Assembly: GCA_029219125.1 (NCBI GenBank)
Contig: JAQXSU010000052.1
Location: 1-33,276, forward strand
DNA length: 33,276 bases
Direction: 5' to 3'
Source of the DNA: Bacillota bacterium
GTDB lineage: Bacteria > Bacillota > Clostridia > Peptostreptococcales > Anaerovoracaceae
The notes beneath the pieces are model-generated. The model did no database searches. It had not been told where the DNA came from and saw nothing but the letters and a program-made list of their open reading frames with translations. Positions 17,315 to 24,161 of the stretch are shown piece by piece; positions within the stretch are counted from its first letter, which is position 1, and each line of letters begins with the position of its first letter. The position numbers and the translations under genes were made by a program.

Positions 17315-18021
17315 TGCAGATAAAAGATGCGTTTGACGCAGTCAGTGTATCCTGTACAACCGATATGGCGCAGCAGCTGGAACGCTACATGGAGGGCGTT
17401 TTATCCTGGAATGAAAAGGTGAACCTGACTGCAATCACAGACCGGGATGAATTCATTATCAAACACTTCCTGGATTCTGTACTTTGCTGCGGATTCCCTG
17501 AATATGAGTCTGCGAAAAAAATCATCGATGTGGGCACAGGAGCCGGCTTTCCCGGGATACCCCTTGCCGTGGTTTCCCCTGAGAAGCAGTTTATTCTGAT
17601 GGATTCTCTGAAAAAACGTCTGAACATCATTGACGAGCTGACGGATTCCATTGGGATTCAGAATGTTTCCACGGTACATGCCCGTGCAGAGGAACTGGCC
17701 AGAAACAAAGAACATCGTGAGCAGTATGATCTCTGCGTTTCAAGGGCAGTTGCAAATCTTGCAACCCTGTCTGAATACTGTCTTCCTTTCATACGGCATG
17801 GAGGTTACCTTCTGGCCTATAAGGGACCGGACGCCGATGATGAGATCGCACAGGCAAAAAAAGCTGTTTTCCTTCTGGGCGGACAGCTTGAACGTGTCGA
17901 ATCTGCTCCGCTGAATCAGTACGGCCTCGATCATCGGATTTTGTTCATAAAAAAAGTAAGAAATACGCCGGCGAAATATCCGAGAAAAGCCGGAACCCCG
18001 TCGAAAGACCCCCTGAAATAG
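17311..18021 (+). CDS. rsmG: 16S rRNA (guanine-527-N7) methyltransferase RsmG
   Basis: SAM-dependent methyltransferase, 236 residues. The SAM-binding motif is IDVGTGAGFPGIPLA (about residues 70-84), with the conserved SRAVANLATLSEY later. Two adjacent in-frame ATGs (17311 and 17314) are both possible starts; the first overlaps the mnmG stop. The basic tail (ending KDPLK) is encoded by the left arm of the terminator stem that closes the operon. Confidence 0.97.
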   Translation: MMQIKDAFDAVSVSCTTDMAQQLERYMEGVLSWNEKVNLTAITDRDEFIIKHFLDSVLCCGFPEYESAKKIIDVGTGAGFPGIPLAVVSPEKQFILMDSLKKRLNIIDELTDSIGIQNVSTVHARAEELARNKEHREQYDLCVSRAVANLATLSEYCLPFIRHGGYLLAYKGPDADDEIAQAKKAVFLLGGQLERVESAPLNQYGLDHRILFIKKVRNTPAKYPRKAGTPSKDPLK

Positions 18022-18042
18022 CGAAAACAGGGGGTTTTCCTT
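18009..18042 (+). terminator. intrinsic terminator overlapping the rsmG stop
   Basis: A seven-base stem CCCCCTG (18009-18015) and CAGGGGG (18028-18034) followed by TTTTCCTTTT. The left arm lies inside the last rsmG codons, so termination comes at once after the stop. Confidence 0.85.
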
Positions 18043-18078
18043 TTAATCTTTGCAGAAAAAAAGCAACACAACCTTTTC

Positions 18079-18098
18079 GGGAAATGTTATGATTTCCC
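18079..18098 (+). promoter_or_regulatory. probable noc promoter with an inverted-repeat operator
   Basis: A perfect inverted repeat, GGGAAAT (18079-18085) and ATTTCCC (18092-18098), spaced by six bases. It encloses an extended -10 element, TGTTATGAT (18085-18093). No good -35 is visible. The repeat arms equal the half-sites of the Noc binding site (ATTTCCCGGGAAAT) but in everted order. Autoregulation is therefore an idea, not shown. It is about 55 bases upstream of the noc start. Confidence 0.45.
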
Positions 18099-18153
18099 TG
18101 AGAAGTGTGTACAGGCTTTTATTTATAAGGGCCGGAGATAAGGAGGAAGTGTT

Positions 18154-19050
18154 ATGTTAGAGATGTTGGGAAAGAAAACAGGAAGGTTTTCCGGAGCACT
18201 ACGGAATGTTCCGCCGTCCATTCCCAGGCCGCAGGAAAGGGAAGAGGATCTGACTTCTTTGAAACAGGAGGTCATTGAGATTCCGCTGCAGATGATTTTT
18301 CTCAATCCGGAGCAGCCTCGAAAGATTTTTCGTGAGGAAGAACTTACACAGCTGGCATCTTCCATTCGTGACTATGGCGTTTTGCAGCCCATTCTGGTGA
18401 AGCCGACTGCGGAAGGCAGCTTTATGGTCATTGCCGGAGAACGCCGCTACCGGGCCGCCTGTCAGGCAGGTCTTTTTACCATTCCCGCCATTGTTCGAAG
18501 TATGGAGGAAGAAGAGGCGGCACTGGTTGCTCTGGTGGAAAATGTGCAGAGAGAAAATCTTGGATATCTGGAAGAGGCACGTGCTTATAAGAAGCTGATG
18601 GATGATTTCGGTCTTACCCAGAGTGAGATTGCGCAGAAAGTCGGCAAGCAGCAATCCACCATATCCAACAAAATCCGCATTCTCTCTCTTCCTGATGATA
18701 TTCAGGAGGTACTGACAGAGCACAGGCTTACGGAACGCCATGCCAGGGCTCTTCTCCGCGTACAGGGCGAAAATGACAGACGCAAGGTGATTGCCCGGGT
18801 CATAAAAAACAATCTGAATGTGAAACAGACGGAAAAGCTGGTGGATGACCTGCTGTCGGGCCAGGAGGAACTGCGTCGGAAGAAAAACAAGGTGAACTAC
18901 ATCAGCTATAAAATTTATGTCAATACGATCCGCAAAGCGTTTTCACAGATCAAAGAGATGGAAGAAAATGCCATATTTACACAGGAAGACAAAGGTGACG
19001 TGCTTGAACTTAAAATAACAATTCCTAAGAAAGACCGATGTTTCACGTGA
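18154..19050 (+). CDS. noc: nucleoid occlusion protein Noc (ParB paralogue)
   Basis: CTP-dependent DNA-sliding protein of the ParB/Noc family, 298 residues. It has an N-terminal segment, the ParB/Srx CTPase domain with GERRYRAACQAG (about residues 94-105) and ENVQREN, then the helix-turn-helix. The key recognition residues are of Noc type: GKQQ (a Gln where ParB has Arg), ISNK (a Lys), and TERHARAL (an Arg where ParB has Gly). The neighbouring ParB has GKSR, TNS and TAGHGRTL. Noc blocks septation over the nucleoid. Strong AAGGAGG site; it follows rsmG as in Bacillus. Its last four residues (RCFT) and stop codon are encoded by a perfect parS site. Confidence 0.9.
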   Translation: MLEMLGKKTGRFSGALRNVPPSIPRPQEREEDLTSLKQEVIEIPLQMIFLNPEQPRKIFREEELTQLASSIRDYGVLQPILVKPTAEGSFMVIAGERRYRAACQAGLFTIPAIVRSMEEEEAALVALVENVQRENLGYLEEARAYKKLMDDFGLTQSEIAQKVGKQQSTISNKIRILSLPDDIQEVLTEHRLTERHARALLRVQGENDRRKVIARVIKNNLNVKQTEKLVDDLLSGQEELRRKKNKVNYISYKIYVNTIRKAFSQIKEMEENAIFTQEDKGDVLELKITIPKKDRCFT

Positions 19051-19067
19051 AACATCGGTCTTTTTTT
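19030..19067 (+). terminator. intrinsic terminator of noc built on parS
   Basis: A 34-base perfect palindrome (19030-19063) runs directly into seven T residues (19061-19067). As RNA it folds to a stem of about 15 base pairs with an ACGT loop, a very strong terminator. The noc stop codon (19048-19050) lies just past its centre. Confidence 0.88.
19039..19054. repeat. parS: parS centromere site (perfect consensus)
   Basis: TGTTTCACGTGAAACA, identical to the 16-base parS consensus that ParB (Spo0J) uses as its CTP-dependent loading site. It lies between noc and parA, about 8-9 kb from oriC as expected, and is the core of a longer palindrome. Confidence 0.97.
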
Positions 19068-19077
19068 CTAAAACCAG

Positions 19078-19106
19078 TAGAAATGAATCCGAAAATAATA
19101 TATAAT
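19078..19106 (+). promoter_or_regulatory. sigma-A-like promoter of parA-parB
   Basis: A perfect TATAAT (19101-19106) with TAGAAA (19078-19083, four of six matches) at 17-base spacing, directly after the noc terminator. Transcription would start about 40 bases before parA. Confidence 0.65.
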
Positions 19107-19152
19107 AGTATCTGTCAATGCAAAGAGAAATAATACAGGAGGGATGACTACT

Positions 19153-19923
19153 TTGGGAAAAGCAATCGCAATATTTAATCAAAAGGGTGGAGTAGGAAAA
19201 ACGACAACAAATATCAACCTGGCAGCTTGCCTTGCAATCAAGGGAAAGAAAGTGCTGATACTGGACATCGACCCGCAGGGAAACACCACCAGCGGAATCG
19301 GTGTATCTAAAAAGAATTTAGATAAGACAGTATATAATATTTTAGTGGATGAGAGCTTTGACCCACAGGAAGCAATTATACAGACAACTGTAGAAAATCT
19401 GGATCTGATTCCGGCGAGTGTAGATCTGGCAGGAGCAGAAGTTGAACTGGTACAGATGAAGGGAAGAGAAATTTCACTGAAGAAGGGGCTGGATAAGATA
19501 CGTCATATGTACGATTATATATTTATCGATTGTCCGCCGTCACTGGGACTGTTGACGATCAATTCTCTTACAGCCGTAGACAGCGTACTGATTCCGATCC
19601 AGTGTGAATTTTATGCACTGGAGGGAGTGAGCCAGCTGGTGAGCACCATTGAACTGGTAAAGAAAAGCCTGAATCCGAAGCTGACAGTGCAGGGTGTAAT
19701 TCTCAGTATGTTTGACGGAAGAACGAATCTGTCTCTGCAGGTGGTGCAGGAAGTGAAAAAATATTTCGGAGGAAAAGTGTATTCCACAGTTATTCCCAGA
19801 AATGTACGTTTGGCTGAGGCACCGAGTTATGGTATGCCGATCACCGAATACGATCCGAAATCCAAAGGAGCGGAAGCGTATATGGATTTTGCGGAAGAGT
19901 TCTTAGAACTGGAGGAAGAGTAG
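19153..19923 (+). CDS. parA: chromosome-partitioning ATPase ParA (Soj)
   Basis: Walker-type ATPase that binds DNA nonspecifically, works with ParB on origin segregation and modulates DnaA. The deviant Walker A is KGGVGKTTTNIN, the next motif is LILDIDPQGNTTSGI, and Walker B is YIFIDCPPSLGLLT. I start it at the TTG at 19153, giving MGKAIAIFNQKGGVGKTT (256 residues), because AGGAGGG ends nine bases before it. The in-frame ATG at 19144 abuts that site and is too close. parB starts two bases after the stop. Confidence 0.96.
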   Translation: MGKAIAIFNQKGGVGKTTTNINLAACLAIKGKKVLILDIDPQGNTTSGIGVSKKNLDKTVYNILVDESFDPQEAIIQTTVENLDLIPASVDLAGAEVELVQMKGREISLKKGLDKIRHMYDYIFIDCPPSLGLLTINSLTAVDSVLIPIQCEFYALEGVSQLVSTIELVKKSLNPKLTVQGVILSMFDGRTNLSLQVVQEVKKYFGGKVYSTVIPRNVRLAEAPSYGMPITEYDPKSKGAEAYMDFAEEFLELEEE

Positions 19924-19924
19924 G

Positions 19925-20827
19925 ATGGCAGCAGCGAAAAAAGGAGGACTGGGCAGAGGCCTGGACGCACTGTTTGCAGATGTACCGGTTTCTGCGCCGG
20001 AAGAAGAGACAAAGGAAGAAGGAAAAAGTGAAGAAGTGGCGGCTGAAGACAGAGTGAATTATATCGATATTCACGAAATCATGCCCAATGTAAATCAGCC
20101 AAGAAAGACATTTCCTGAAGAAAAAATTGAAGAACTGGCGGATTCAATCCGTGAACACGGAATCATACAGCCTATAGTAGTGAGAAAAAAACAGAAGGGA
20201 TATGAAATCGTTGCCGGAGAAAGAAGATGGCGTGCTGCCATGAAAGCCGGATTGTCTGAAGTGCCATGTCTTCTTCGCGAACTGAGTGACGAACAGAATA
20301 TGCTCATCGCCATCATTGAAAATATGCAGCGTGAGGATCTGAATCCGATTGAAGAAGCAGAAGGGCTGCACCAGATGATCAGTACCTTCGGACTGACACA
20401 GGAACAGGTATCGAAAAGTGTGGGAAAGAGTCGGCCATATATTACAAATTCCCTTCGTCTTTTGAAACTCCCCGAATATATTCGTGTAAAGGTTTCTGAA
20501 GGAGAGCTGACCGCAGGTCACGGAAGGACTCTCATAACTGTGGAAGATGTAAATCTGCAGCGACAGCTTTGTGATAAGATCGTAGAAGAAGGACTTTCTG
20601 TTCGACAGACAGAGAAACTGGTTGCAGAACTGGGAAAAGGACCGAAAAAAAAACCGGCACAGAAACAGAAAAATCCAGACACACTGCGCGTGGAAGAAGA
20701 ATTGAAAACCATTCTGGGAACGAGAGTCAACATAGTGGAAAAAGGAAAAAAAGGAAAGATAGAGATTGAATGCTTTAGCCGCGATGAAATGAATCGTCTC
20801 ATAGAACTATTGAAAAAACTGGGTTAG
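19925..20827 (+). CDS. parB: chromosome-partitioning protein ParB (Spo0J)
   Basis: CTPase DNA clamp that loads at parS, 300 residues. The N-terminus KKGGLGRGLDALFAD is the ParA-interacting tail. The core has the parS-proximal GERRWRAAMKAG and ENMQREDLNPIEEA, and the helix-turn-helix with ParB-type recognition residues (GKSR, TNS, TAGHGRTL). A Lys/Pro-rich linker and a C-terminal dimerisation domain follow. GGAGG in the end of parA serves as ribosome site. It partners with the parS at 19039. Confidence 0.98.
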   Translation: MAAAKKGGLGRGLDALFADVPVSAPEEETKEEGKSEEVAAEDRVNYIDIHEIMPNVNQPRKTFPEEKIEELADSIREHGIIQPIVVRKKQKGYEIVAGERRWRAAMKAGLSEVPCLLRELSDEQNMLIAIIENMQREDLNPIEEAEGLHQMISTFGLTQEQVSKSVGKSRPYITNSLRLLKLPEYIRVKVSEGELTAGHGRTLITVEDVNLQRQLCDKIVEEGLSVRQTEKLVAELGKGPKKKPAQKQKNPDTLRVEEELKTILGTRVNIVEKGKKGKIEIECFSRDEMNRLIELLKKLG

Positions 20828-20834
20828 AGGGAGA

Positions 20835-20850
20835 TGTTTCACATGAAACC
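20835..20850. repeat. parS: second parS-like site (14 of 16 matches)
   Basis: TGTTTCACATGAAACC differs from parS at one central base and one outer base. It lies between the ribosome-binding site and the ATG of the DUF1294 gene. It is probably bound by ParB more weakly. Confidence 0.7.
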
Positions 20851-21124
20851 TTTACTGTGGATAGCTGCTCTGTGGCTGATATGGAATCTGTTCACATTTC
20901 TTCAGATGGGAATGGACAAAAGAAAAGCAGTAAAAGAAAAACAGAGAATCAGTGAAAAAACTTTACTTTTATCGGCGTTTTGCATGGGAGCTGTGGGAAG
21001 CGGCGCAGGGATGCTGGTCTTTCACCATAAGACGAAAAAATGGAAGTTTCGGATTCTGGTTCCGCTGGCATTGGCAGTCAATCTGGCGGTGATTTGCATC
21101 GGAATATATCTGATACAGAATTAA
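20843..21124 (+). CDS. DUF1294 family small membrane protein
   Basis: A 93-residue protein with two or three hydrophobic stretches: LLWIAALWLIWNLFTFLQMGMD near the start, a Gly/Ala-rich middle GAVGSGAGMLVFHHKTKKWKFR, and LVPLALAVNLAVICIGIYLIQ at the end. The MDKRKA and HHKTKKWKF motifs are typical of DUF1294, whose function is unknown. I start it at the ATG at 20843 because AGGGAG then sits nine bases upstream; an in-frame ATG at 20834 is too close to that site. It follows parB by 15 bases, so it is probably in the parA-parB transcript. Confidence 0.85.
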   Translation: MKPLLWIAALWLIWNLFTFLQMGMDKRKAVKEKQRISEKTLLLSAFCMGAVGSGAGMLVFHHKTKKWKFRILVPLALAVNLAVICIGIYLIQN

Positions 21125-21131
21125 TAGGAAG

Positions 21132-21164
21132 AAAAGAGGGTCTCAGGAAAGAGACCCTCTTTTA
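21132..21164 (+). terminator. intrinsic terminator after the DUF1294 gene
   Basis: A 13-base perfect stem (21132-21144 with 21151-21163), a six-base loop AGGAAA and a short T-run formed by the end of the stem. It is symmetric enough to work both ways. Confidence 0.88.
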
Positions 21165-21188
21165 GACCATTCAGGATGAGGAATATTC

Positions 21189-21737
21189 ATGAATATAACA
21201 GACATACAGAATAACGAAAGAGACAAAAGGCAGGAACGGGGAGAAGGTCTGCTGGAGAAATGCAGAGAAATATTGCAGAAAGAAAAAATTCCGGCAAGCG
21301 AAAAAATCAAAGCTCTGAAAATAAATGACGGGATCCGAAGCCGGTTCGGCAGCTGCAGAAAAGTACAATCAGAGCAGAAAGAGAAAGAGGAATATATCAT
21401 AGAAATCAGCGGAAGGCTCATGGAAAGTGAAGATAAAGTAATTGAAACCGTTCTCCTTCATGAACTGCTGCATACCTGTTATGGATGCATGAATCACGGG
21501 AAGCGATGGAAAAGGTATGCAATGCAGCTGAATCAGAAATACGGATATGAAATTAAACCAACAGCACGATATGAAGCCTTCGGTCTGGAGGATCCCGGCA
21601 GCAGAGAACAGATCCGATACAGAATCGTATGCAGGGAATGCGGCATGGAGATTATAAGAAGACGACGCTGCAAGTTGGTGGAAAATACTGACAGATACCG
21701 ATGCGGCAAATGTGGAGGAAAGCTTGAAATTCGATGA
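21189..21737 (+). CDS. SprT-like zinc metalloprotease domain protein
   Basis: A 182-residue soluble protein. The HELLHTCYGCMNHGKRWKRYA motif carries the HExxH zincin site (His, Glu, His) with a downstream third histidine. The C-terminus is a zinc ribbon with CRECG and, further on, CGKCGG. This SprT layout is related to SPRTN, which degrades DNA-protein crosslinks in eukaryotes; the role in bacteria is less clear. IRSRFGSC also matches the family. The ATG follows an AGGATGAGG region, and a terminator separates it from the parB group. Confidence 0.82.
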   Translation: MNITDIQNNERDKRQERGEGLLEKCREILQKEKIPASEKIKALKINDGIRSRFGSCRKVQSEQKEKEEYIIEISGRLMESEDKVIETVLLHELLHTCYGCMNHGKRWKRYAMQLNQKYGYEIKPTARYEAFGLEDPGSREQIRYRIVCRECGMEIIRRRRCKLVENTDRYRCGKCGGKLEIR

Positions 21738-21904
21738 ATTCTACTACATCTTGTAGATGAAAAACAGAAAGAAATGTGGTAAAATATATAGAAGTGCCTT
21801 TCAAAACAGATGAAATCGTCTGCATCGGTTTTGTGGCGGGATTATCACAGAATCAACACCGAGGCGGAAGGCCGGGTATGATATAATGGATGGAGGAGGA
21901 GGCC
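21738..21904 (+). promoter_or_regulatory. leader and promoter region of the gdpP gene
   Basis: No gene is seen. There is an extended -10 promoter, TGGTAAAAT (21777-21785), without a clear -35. Then comes a leader of about 120 bases with possible stems: CAAAAC pairing with GTTTTG around 21800-21835, and GGC/GCC near 21873. It matches no riboswitch I know. A second TATAAT-like hexamer (21882-21887) is too close to the start codon to be useful. Confidence 0.45.
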
Positions 21905-23686
21905 ATGTCTGAGCGAAGACTTGAAAAAATCATTTCTTCATATATACCGATGCCTGTCTGCATTATCAACAGACTGGGCAAGGTGGTGGAAGCCAACAGC
22001 AGAATCGGCGAGGTATTCCTCTATGACGGAATTGGGGGCGGCGATATTTTCGCGCTGACCGGAATTCGTGCTGCAGATTTATATGAAGCGGCTGAAAAAG
22101 ACCAGCATCCTCTGCTGAAGCGAAACGATAAGATTTTTCGTCTCATGCTCCAGAAGGGATCTGACCTGAAGAGCGAGGAAGATGGCGATCTGACCATTGT
22201 CTTCAATGATGTCACAGGGCTTGAGGATCTGAAAGACCGATATAATAATGAAAAAGCATGTATGGCAAAGATCCAGGTGGACAATTACGATGAATTGACC
22301 TCCAGTACAAGCACAGAAAAGAGGCTGATTCTTTCCGGTGAAATTGACAGGCTGATCAGGCGCTGGTGCGGAAGAGTCAATGCATCTGTCAACCGGGTAA
22401 GGAATAATGCATATGTGGCGTGGTTTGAACAGCAGTATCTGGATCGTCTCATCACCAATAAATTTGATATTCTTGACGAGATCCGTAATGTGGAGACCGG
22501 TGCGGATTTTCCTGCCAGCCTGAGCATTGGCGTAGGTGTGGGAGGAAAAAACCCGGCACAGACAGAGGAGTATGCCGACGCTGCTCTTGATCTGGCTCTG
22601 GGACGGGGCGGAGATCAGGCTGTGGTGAAGCGCAATCTGAAGATCGAATACTACGGCGGCAAACTGCAGACAGTAGAAAAGAGCAATAAAGGGAAATCAA
22701 AAATTGTCGGTCATGCACTGAAGCAGCTTGTGGTGCAGGCAGGAAAGGTCTTTATCATGGGTCATCAGAATCCGGATATGGACTGTTTCGGGGCTGCTCT
22801 GGGTATTTCACGGTTCTGCGAACTTTTCGAGAAAAAGGCAAATATCGTCATTGACGAATATAATGATGCGCTGCAGAGCATCTATCTGCAGGCGAGACAG
22901 AGTGAGAATTATCAGCTGATCAGCAGTGAAAAAGCGATTAGCCTGGTGGATGGAGAAAGTCTGGTTATTGTACTGGATACCCATCGGCCGAGTATGACTC
23001 AGTGCCCGAAGCTGCTGGAGATGACTGACAGAATCGTTGTTATCGACCACCATCGCAAGATGGAAGAATTCATTGAGAATCCGACGCTGGCTTATATGGA
23101 GTCATATGCATCGTCGACATGCGAACTGGTGGCGGAAATTCTGCAATATATGGCGAGCAAAAAAAGCCTGATAAAGCTGGAAGCAGAAGCACTTCTGGCA
23201 GGGATTACGGTAGATACCAACGGGTTTGCCCTGAAAACCGGAGTACGAACTTTTGAAGCAGCTGCGTGGCTCAGAAGGCAGGGTGCAGATACCACGGAAG
23301 TAAAGCGCTTCTTCCAGAAAGACCCGCTCAGCTTTCAGATTAATGCGGAGGCCCTGGCATCGGCAAGATTTTTTGAAAACGGTGTGGCAGTGTCAATTTG
23401 CCGTCAGCCCCATGCAGATGAGCAGGTCATCTGTGCCCAGGTGGCAGACCAGTTGCTGACTGTGAAAGGAGTGAAAGCATCCTTTGTTATCGGGGTTAAC
23501 GGAGAAGGAAGAACTGTAATCAGCGCCAGGTCTATGGGTGCGGTCAATGTGCAGGTAATTATGGAAAAATTCGGAGGCGGCGGGCATCTGACCACGGCAG
23601 CCGCACAGGTAGATATGCCGAAAGAAGAAGCGGCAAAAAAAATAATAAAGATTATGGAGGAAATGTTAAATGGTAGTAATTCTTAA
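21905..23686 (+). CDS. GdpP-type c-di-AMP phosphodiesterase without membrane helices
   Basis: A 593-residue protein with a PAS-like domain (about 10-110), a degenerate GGDEF domain (about 115-245) and a DHH-DHHA1 phosphodiesterase domain (about 265-590). The DHH part shows GHQNPDMDCFGA (His287, Asp291, Asp293), LDTHRP (Asp358), the DHH triplet 381-383, DTNG (Asp437) and GGGGHLTTAAA. This is the GdpP order, and it would hydrolyse c-di-AMP. GdpP normally starts with two transmembrane helices; here none are seen and no upstream open frame could supply them, so it looks soluble. The ATG at 21905 has GGAGGAGG; an in-frame ATG at 21890 overlaps that site. The end overlaps rplI by 17 bases. Confidence 0.88.
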   Translation: MSERRLEKIISSYIPMPVCIINRLGKVVEANSRIGEVFLYDGIGGGDIFALTGIRAADLYEAAEKDQHPLLKRNDKIFRLMLQKGSDLKSEEDGDLTIVFNDVTGLEDLKDRYNNEKACMAKIQVDNYDELTSSTSTEKRLILSGEIDRLIRRWCGRVNASVNRVRNNAYVAWFEQQYLDRLITNKFDILDEIRNVETGADFPASLSIGVGVGGKNPAQTEEYADAALDLALGRGGDQAVVKRNLKIEYYGGKLQTVEKSNKGKSKIVGHALKQLVVQAGKVFIMGHQNPDMDCFGAALGISRFCELFEKKANIVIDEYNDALQSIYLQARQSENYQLISSEKAISLVDGESLVIVLDTHRPSMTQCPKLLEMTDRIVVIDHHRKMEEFIENPTLAYMESYASSTCELVAEILQYMASKKSLIKLEAEALLAGITVDTNGFALKTGVRTFEAAAWLRRQGADTTEVKRFFQKDPLSFQINAEALASARFFENGVAVSICRQPHADEQVICAQVADQLLTVKGVKASFVIGVNGEGRTVISARSMGAVNVQVIMEKFGGGGHLTTAAAQVDMPKEEAAKKIIKIMEEMLNGSNS

Positions 23687-24116
23687 CAGAGACATAAAGG
23701 GAACAGGAAAAGCCGGCGACGTGGTAAAAGTCAGCGACGGATACGCAAGAAATATGCTGATTCCGAGAGGATGGGCAACGGAAGCCACAGAAGGAAATGT
23801 GCGCAGCCTGGAAAAGCAGAAAGCCATCGCAGCTGAAAAAAAAGCTGAAGAAAAAGCGGCTGCACAGGCACAGGCAGAAAAAATCAAGGCACTGTCTGTT
23901 ACGATAAAAACGAAAGCAGGCGACGGCGGAAGAATTTTCGGGTCAATTACTTCAAAAGATATCGCAGATGCTCTGAAGGCACAGCACAAGCTGACAGTAG
24001 ATAAGAAAAAAATCCAGCTGGACAGCCCTATCAAGCAGACCGGCGAAACGGAAGTTGCCATAAAACTGTATCCGGAGGTTGCAACGACACTGAAGGTGGT
24101 CGTTACTGCAGAATAG
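23670..24116 (+). CDS. rplI: large-subunit ribosomal protein bL9
   Basis: A 148-residue protein with the bL9 layout: N-terminal RNA-binding domain MVVILNRDIKGTGKAGDVVKVSDGYARNMLIPRG, an Ala/Glu/Lys-rich long helix (about 50-75), and a C-terminal domain with GRIFGSIT. The ATG sits within the end of gdpP (17-base overlap) and follows GGAGG. The gdpP-rplI-dnaB order matches many Firmicutes. Confidence 0.98.
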   Translation: MVVILNRDIKGTGKAGDVVKVSDGYARNMLIPRGWATEATEGNVRSLEKQKAIAAEKKAEEKAAAQAQAEKIKALSVTIKTKAGDGGRIFGSITSKDIADALKAQHKLTVDKKKIQLDSPIKQTGETEVAIKLYPEVATTLKVVVTAE

Positions 24117-24161
24117 AAATACAGAAGAAACCGGAAACAGCAAACAGAATGGAGTATATCA

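Noticed and set aside
17546..17560. A CCCGGG-centred sequence in rsmG resembling a Noc binding site.
   Set aside because: Only the core matches, and the bases encode the conserved SAM-binding GFPGIP motif. Chance is enough to explain it.
21882..21887. TATAAT hexamer just before gdpP.
   Set aside because: Transcription from it would start about a dozen bases or fewer from the ATG, inside the ribosome-binding site, and no -35 is present.
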